Positions 32,609 through 37,090 of a stretch of DNA of 37,090 nt are shown in pieces. Positions within the stretch are counted from its first letter, which is position 1, and each line of letters opens with the position of its first letter. The DNA lies in contig DGDL01000096.1 of the NCBI GenBank assembly GCA_002385415.1, positions 1 through 37,090 of the forward strand, given 5' to 3'. Source of the DNA: Clostridiales bacterium UBA3953 (GTDB lineage: Bacteria > Bacillota > Clostridia > Oscillospirales > CAG-272). Both the position numbers and the translations under genes were made by a program. A model generated the notes under the pieces. It was not told the DNA's origin. It saw only the letters and a program-made list of their open reading frames with translations, and did not search any database.

Positions 32609-33553
32609 ATGCTGTGCTCAAAAATCTGTGACTTGCTCGGGATAAAATACCCGGTTTTTCAGGGCGGGATGGCATGGGTCGCCGACGGCAGGCTCGCCGC
32701 TGCGGTTTCGGAGGGCGGCGGACTCGGTATAATCGGCGCGGGCAATGCGCCGGCCGAGCAGGTGAGGGAGCAGATTAATATAGCGCGCGGCATCACCGAC
32801 AAACCTTTTGGCGTCAACATAATGCTCATGAGCCCGCATGCCGATGAGGTGGCTGAACTTGTGGCGCGCGAGCGTGTTGCGGTTGTAACGACCGGCGCAG
32901 GCAATCCCTCAAAATACATGGCGAGGTGGAAAGAGGCGGGCATAAAGGTAATGCCGGTCGTTGCGTCGGTGGCGATGGCAAAACTGATGACGCGTGCCGG
33001 CGCCGATGCGCTTATCGCCGAGGGCGGCGAGGCAGGCGGCCATGTCGGCGATCTCACCACACTGGTACTGGTGCCGCAGGTTTGCGAAGCGACGCATCTG
33101 CCCGTAATTGCGGCGGGCGGTATAGCCGACGGGCGGGGCGCGGCGGCAGCGTTTATGCTCGGCGCATGCGGTGTGCAGCTCGGCACGCGTTTCCTTGCCG
33201 CCTATGAGTGCGCCATACACCGCAACTATAAAGACCGCGTACTGCGCGCCGGCGACATCGACACAGTTGTCACCGGAAAGCGGCTAGGTCATCCCGTACG
33301 CAGCCTGAAAACGCCCTTCTCGCGTGCATATTACAAGGCCGAGTACTCGGGCGGGACCGACGAGGAGCTTGAGCGCATGGGTACAGGTGCGCTGCGCCTT
33401 GCGGTGCAGGAAGGCGACATCGAGCGAGGCTGCTTCCTTGCCGGCCAGGCTGCCGCAATGGTCAAAAAAGAGCAGCCCGCAGCCGAGATAGTGCGCGAGA
33501 TAGCCGAGGACGCCGAGCGGATTTTGAGGGAGGCGGCGAGATGGGTAAGGTAG
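32609..33553 (+). CDS. fabK: Enoyl-ACP reductase II (flavoprotein)
   Basis: 314 residues, FMN-dependent enoyl-ACP reductase of the nitronate-monooxygenase-like TIM-barrel family. Motifs: YPVFQGGMAWVAD at the N-terminus, GLGIIGAGNA, the FMN/phosphate-binding AEGGEAGGHVG, then PVIAAGGIADGRG and GVQLGTRFLA. The last reductive step of each elongation cycle is thus FabK type rather than FabI, as in streptococci and many clostridia. It overlaps fabD by 13 nt. Confidence 0.95.
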   Translation: MLCSKICDLLGIKYPVFQGGMAWVADGRLAAAVSEGGGLGIIGAGNAPAEQVREQINIARGITDKPFGVNIMLMSPHADEVAELVARERVAVVTTGAGNPSKYMARWKEAGIKVMPVVASVAMAKLMTRAGADALIAEGGEAGGHVGDLTTLVLVPQVCEATHLPVIAAGGIADGRGAAAAFMLGACGVQLGTRFLAAYECAIHRNYKDRVLRAGDIDTVVTGKRLGHPVRSLKTPFSRAYYKAEYSGGTDEELERMGTGALRLAVQEGDIERGCFLAGQAAAMVKKEQPAAEIVREIAEDAERILREAARWVR

Positions 33554-34452
33554 CCTTTGTTTTTCCCGGTCAGGGCGCGCAACATGACGGTATGGGGCGC
33601 GATTTGTACGAGAATTTTCCGGTCGCGCGCGCGCTGCTCGACATGCTCGAGGCTGCCCGCCCCGGAACGCTTGAGACTTGCTTTAGCGGAGAAAATCTCG
33701 ACCGTACAGACAATACCCAGCCCTGCCTTTACGCTGTTGAGCTTGCGGCAGCCGCGGCTGTCATGGATGCGGGCGTATATCCCGACGCGGTCGCAGGATT
33801 TTCGCTCGGCGAGCTTGCGGCAGCCGCCTGCGCCGGTATGGTTGCGACCGAGGTGGGCTTTGCGCTTGCCACCGAGCGCGGACGGCTGATGTGTGCCGCA
33901 GCCGAGCGGGCCGACACCGGTATGGCGGCGATATTGAAGCTTCCGGCAAAGGAGGTCGAGCGGCTGTGCGGAAAATATACGCATGTCTATCCCGTAAACT
34001 ACAACTGCCCGGGTCAGATAACCGTCGCGGGCCTGCGGGCAGAGCTTGAAAACTTCTGCCGCGACATCAAGGAGGCGGGCGGCCGGGCGGTGCCGCTGCG
34101 TGTGCAGGGCGCGTTTCACTCGCCGTTTATGGAGAGTGCCGCGCGGGAGTTTGCAGAAGTCTTGAGCCGATTTACGCTGCGGGAGCCGCGTGTGACGCTT
34201 TATTCAAATGTAACAGGCAAGCCATATAGCGGGGATTACGCCCGGCTGCTCGTCAGGCAGATTACAAGCCCCGTGCGCTGGCAAATCATAATAGAAAACA
34301 TGGCCGCGGCGGGAGTTGACACGTTTGTCGAGCTTGGCCCGGGCGGGACTCTTTGTGGAATGATAAGCCGTACATTGCCGTCGGCAAAAGTAATTGCCGC
34401 GGGCGATATGGACGGAGTGAAAAAAGCGGTGGAGGCAAAAGTAAATGCTTGA
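33541..34452 (+). CDS. fabD: Malonyl-CoA:ACP transacylase
   Basis: 303 residues. The oxyanion loop is VFPGQGAQ, the nucleophile motif GFSLGE (Ser88), and the catalytic His lies in GAFHSPFM. It loads malonyl groups onto ACP. The end has the conserved FVELGPGGTL. Overlaps: 13 nt with fabK and 8 nt with fabG, implying coupled translation. Confidence 0.96.
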   Translation: MGKVAFVFPGQGAQHDGMGRDLYENFPVARALLDMLEAARPGTLETCFSGENLDRTDNTQPCLYAVELAAAAAVMDAGVYPDAVAGFSLGELAAAACAGMVATEVGFALATERGRLMCAAAERADTGMAAILKLPAKEVERLCGKYTHVYPVNYNCPGQITVAGLRAELENFCRDIKEAGGRAVPLRVQGAFHSPFMESAAREFAEVLSRFTLREPRVTLYSNVTGKPYSGDYARLLVRQITSPVRWQIIIENMAAAGVDTFVELGPGGTLCGMISRTLPSAKVIAAGDMDGVKKAVEAKVNA

Positions 34453-35182
34453 AGGAAAAGTGGCTATTGTCACCGGCGGCTCGCGCGGGATAGGCGCGGC
34501 GACGGCAGAGAAGCTCGCTTCGCTCGGCGCCTCGATTGCAGTCATTTACGCCGGTGACGAGGCGGCGGCACAAGCCGTTTGCCAGACCTGCGGCGGCAAA
34601 TACGGCGTGCGCGCGCTGGCTTATCGCTGCGACGTGTCGGATTTTGAAGCGGTGAAGGCTGCGGTTGCACAGATAAAAGCGGATTTCGGCGGGATTGACA
34701 TACTCGTCAACAATGCCGGAGTCACAGCCGACGGGCTTGTCGCGACCATGAAGGAAGAAAGTTTCGACAGGGTCATCGGTGTTAACTTGAAAGGCGCGTT
34801 CAACTTTATACGCCATGTCGCCCCGCACATGATACGCGCGAAATCGGGGCGGATTGTGAATGTCAGCTCGGTGTCGGGCATGATGGGCAATGCAGGTCAG
34901 GCCAACTATTCCGCCTCCAAAGCGGGGCTTGTCGGTCTCACCAAAACCGTCGCCCGTGAACTTGCGCCGAAAAATATAACCTGCAATGCAGTCGCGCCGG
35001 GGTTTATAAAGACCGATATGACCAAAAAATTCGAAGGTGACGAGCGTATCATTTCGGCTGTGCCGCTCGCGCGAATGGGCGAGCCGCACGAGGTTGCGGA
35101 GCTTGTTGCCTTCCTGTGCTCACCCGCAGCATCGTATATAACCGGCGAGGTTATACGCGTTGACGGCGGCATGGCGATGTAA
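34445..35182 (+). CDS. fabG: 3-oxoacyl-ACP reductase
   Basis: 245 residues, short-chain dehydrogenase. The NADP-binding motif TGGSRGIG (about 10-17), NNAGV, and the catalytic Ser...Tyr-x3-Lys (NVSSVSG, NYSASKAG) are all present, and the C-terminus has the typical GEVIRVDGG. It reduces beta-ketoacyl-ACP. A fabF gene would be expected next in this type of operon; instead accB follows after 5 nt. Confidence 0.96.
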   Translation: MLEGKVAIVTGGSRGIGAATAEKLASLGASIAVIYAGDEAAAQAVCQTCGGKYGVRALAYRCDVSDFEAVKAAVAQIKADFGGIDILVNNAGVTADGLVATMKEESFDRVIGVNLKGAFNFIRHVAPHMIRAKSGRIVNVSSVSGMMGNAGQANYSASKAGLVGLTKTVARELAPKNITCNAVAPGFIKTDMTKKFEGDERIISAVPLARMGEPHEVAELVAFLCSPAASYITGEVIRVDGGMAM

Positions 35183-35187
35183 ATATT

Positions 35188-35658
35188 ATGATTTTGCCGA
35201 AAAAAGCGGTTGATTTGACTATGGATGAAAATTTGATTCGCAAATATGCCACAATTATGCGCGAGCTTGAACTTTCAGCGCTTGAGATAAACCAGGACGG
35301 CATGTCTGTCAGGCTTGAGAGGAGCGTTGCGGCTCCGCCTGCATCTGCTGTCTCATCGTCGGCGCATGTAGAGCTGGTGTCGGTTCAGCAAAGCAATGCA
35401 GCGCCCGCGGAGCCGGTGATTGAGGTGACCTCGCCGATGGTCGGTACCTTCTATGCTGCGCCGGCCGAGGATGCCGAGCCGTATGTGAAGCCCGGAAGTG
35501 CAGTAAAACGCGGCGACGTGCTTTGCATTATAGAAGCGATGAAGCTGATGAATGAAATTACTGCCGAGCATGACGGCATTATAACCGAGGTTTGCATTGA
35601 AAACGGCCAGCCGGTAGACTTCGGGCGAGTGCTGTTCCGCATGAAGGAGACGGTATGA
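35188..35658 (+). CDS. accB: Biotin carboxyl carrier protein of acetyl-CoA carboxylase
   Basis: 156 residues. A short N-terminal helix region, a Ser/Ala/Pro-rich linker (about 50-75), then the biotinyl domain with EAMKLMNEI (biotinylated Lys119) and the usual PMVGTFY and GQPVDFG turns. The start is uncertain: ATG 35188 lacks a clear ribosome-binding site, and ATG 35221 (MDENLIRKYA) would begin at the conserved helix. It overlaps fabZ by 4 nt. Confidence 0.95.
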   Translation: MILPKKAVDLTMDENLIRKYATIMRELELSALEINQDGMSVRLERSVAAPPASAVSSSAHVELVSVQQSNAAPAEPVIEVTSPMVGTFYAAPAEDAEPYVKPGSAVKRGDVLCIIEAMKLMNEITAEHDGIITEVCIENGQPVDFGRVLFRMKETV

Positions 35659-36089
35659 TGAATCGTGAAGAGATAATGAAGCTGCTTCCTCATCGTGACG
35701 CGATGCTGCTGCTTGATTCGGTCGCGTGCATCGAAACCGAGGACGGCGCAGTCGCGCGCGGACGCTACCTTGTGCGCGGGGACGAGTGGTTTCTTTCCGG
35801 GCACTTTCCGGGAAATCCCGTTGTGCCGGGCGTCGTGCTGTGCGAGATACTCGCCCAGTCGGCTTGCGCACTGCTTGCCGGCAAAACCGGAGACGGTGTA
35901 TTGCCCATGTTCACCGGCATGGACGGCGTGCGTTTCCGGTTGCCCGTTCGCCCCGGCGACACCTTTGAAACCGAGTGCCGCATCGTGCGCGCAAAGCATC
36001 CCTTCTATTTTGCCTCCGGGCGAGGCTGTGTGGGCGGCAGGCTGTGCGTGCAGGCAGAGTTTTCGTTTGCGCTTGTGAGCGGACAATAA
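35655..36089 (+). CDS. fabZ: 3-hydroxyacyl-ACP dehydratase
   Basis: 144 residues, hot-dog fold. The active-site His lies in GHFPGNPVVPGV and the catalytic Glu in CEILAQSA. The N-terminal LLPHRDAMLLLD is typical. The start is ATG 35655 within ATGATG (the second ATG is at 35658), overlapping the accB stop. A GGAGACGG stretch about 8 nt upstream can serve as ribosome-binding site. Confidence 0.96.
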   Translation: MMNREEIMKLLPHRDAMLLLDSVACIETEDGAVARGRYLVRGDEWFLSGHFPGNPVVPGVVLCEILAQSACALLAGKTGDGVLPMFTGMDGVRFRLPVRPGDTFETECRIVRAKHPFYFASGRGCVGGRLCVQAEFSFALVSGQ

Positions 36090-36113
36090 AATTTACACCT
36101 TCGGATGTGCATT

Positions 36114-37090
36114 ATGTATTCAAAGATTCTCATAGCCAACCGGGGCGAGATTGCGGTGCGCATTATACGCGCCTGCAAAGAGATGGGCATAGACAGCGTT
36201 GCGGTCTATTCGCAGGCCGACGCCGGGACGCTGCATGTCGCGCTTGCCGACGAAAGCTACTGCATAGGGAAGCCCGAAGCGGCGGACAGCTATCTGAATC
36301 CGGAGCGCATTATAGGCGCGGCGCTGGCCTCAGGCGCACAGGCGATTCACCCCGGATACGGGTTTTTGTCCGAAAACAGGGAGTTTGCGGCGCTCTGCAG
36401 AAAATACGGCATTGCATTCATCGGGCCGCCGGCTGAAACAATGGAGAAGCTCGGCGACAAAGCCTCCGTAAAGCGGGCGATGGCCGAGGCGGGACTTGCG
36501 GTTATACCCGGCACCGGGCCGCTTGAAAGCGCCGAAGACGCCGCACGCGAGGCAGAGCGGCTTGGCTATCCGGTCATGCTCAAGTCTTGTCTCGGCGGTG
36601 GAGGCCGGGGGATACGGCATGTGCAGTCGCAGTCAGAGCTTGCGCAGGCTTTTGCCGCGGCAAAAGCCGAGGCCACAGCGGCATTCGGCAGCTGCTCCAT
36701 ATACATGGAAAAATTCATCCACCCCGCCCGGCATATTGAGATTCAGGTGCTTGCCGACGAGTATGGCAATGTTGTGTGCCTGGGCGATCGCGACTGCTCC
36801 ATACAGCAAAAAAGGCAAAAACTCGTCGAGGAGTCGCCTTCGCCGGCTGTTACGGATGAGCAGCGCGCCGAGATCTTCGAGCGTGTCAGGGAGGCTGTGC
36901 GCAAGATAGACTATCACGGCGCAGGCACGCTCGAGTTTCTTTACGACGGCAAGAATTTTTACTTTATGGAGATGAATGTCCGGCTTCAGGTCGAGCACAC
37001 GGTGACCGAGTCGCTTACCGGCATCGACATTGTAAAGTGGCAGATTCGCATCGCATCCGGCGTGCCGCTCAGTTTTACACAGGATGACGT
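36114..37090 (+). CDS. accC: Biotin carboxylase subunit of acetyl-CoA carboxylase (3' truncated by window end)
   Basis: The frame is open from ATG 36114 to the last base, about 325 of the usual 450 residues. It begins MYSKILIANRGEIAVRII and continues with HPGYGFLSEN, the ATP-grasp Gly-rich loop LGGGGRGI, EKFIHPARHIEIQV, the DRDCSIQQKRQKLVEE stretch and MEMNVRLQVEHTVTE, which keeps the catalytic Asn, Arg, Gln, Val and Glu although neighbouring residues vary. It carboxylates the biotin on AccB. An in-frame ATG at 36105 adds three residues and is less likely. accD and accA probably follow outside the window. Confidence 0.95.
   Translation, partial: MYSKILIANRGEIAVRIIRACKEMGIDSVAVYSQADAGTLHVALADESYCIGKPEAADSYLNPERIIGAALASGAQAIHPGYGFLSENREFAALCRKYGIAFIGPPAETMEKLGDKASVKRAMAEAGLAVIPGTGPLESAEDAAREAERLGYPVMLKSCLGGGGRGIRHVQSQSELAQAFAAAKAEATAAFGSCSIYMEKFIHPARHIEIQVLADEYGNVVCLGDRDCSIQQKRQKLVEESPSPAVTDEQRAEIFERVREAVRKIDYHGAGTLEFLYDGKNFYFMEMNVRLQVEHTVTESLTGIDIVKWQIRIASGVPLSFTQDD

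Overview
The window looks like the end of an assembled contig from a Bacillota/Clostridia genome, probably an anaerobic, gut-type clostridium. The evidence is the Firmicutes-typical gene set: Mini-III RNase (mrnC), flavin enoyl-ACP reductase FabK in a streptococcal/clostridial-style fatty-acid operon, the long-type PyrF, a ROK glucokinase, a second EF-G, and Gram-positive-style surface proteins. The housekeeping genes are GC-rich; the pilin block (about 18.3-22.8 kb) is visibly richer in A+T. Bases 1-19 are not genomic: they are the Tn5 mosaic-end (Nextera) adapter. I see no rRNA, tRNA, CRISPR array or insertion sequence.

Layout. (1) 20-381: 3' end of a surface protein, then terminators. (2) 534-9212, minus strand: one long probable operon, moxR - DUF58 - transglutaminase membrane protein - mrnC - UDP-GlcNAc 2-epimerase - mscL - ROK glucokinase, from a good promoter at 9265-9293. 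(3) 9431-14399, plus: two flavoproteins of the anaerobic glycerol-3-phosphate dehydrogenase type, then pyrC and pyrF. (4) 14672-16747: EF-G paralogue with its own promoter and terminator. (5) 17029-18240: transglutaminase-fold lipoprotein behind a perfect consensus promoter. (6) 18376-22780: four-gene type IV pilin-like operon, including one pilin carrying a von Willebrand A domain and one apparently carrying a concanavalin/LamG-like lectin domain. (7) 22.8-24.1 kb: a GyrI-like ligand-binding protein, a probably frameshifted small gene and an orphan coding remnant. (8) 24115-27766, minus: GH106-like glycoside hydrolase and a YgjP-type metallopeptidase that appears to be leaderless. (9) 27875-30340, minus: copper ATPase CopA; divergent to it an AraC-HTH/GGDEF fusion. 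(10) 31577-37090: a TetR-family regulator divergent from a fatty-acid operon acpP-fabK-fabD-fabG-accB-fabZ-accC, which runs off the window end.

The most interesting block is the pilin operon. It encodes pilus subunits with grafted adhesion modules but no assembly ATPase, platform protein or prepilin peptidase, so these subunits must use machinery encoded elsewhere. Other points of note are the AraC-GGDEF fusion, the cluster of GGTTATCGG dyads between tetR and acpP (a probable fatty-acid operator region), the absence of fabF and fabH from the fatty-acid operon, and the leaderless ygjP. All functional calls come from reading motifs by eye; no database search was run.
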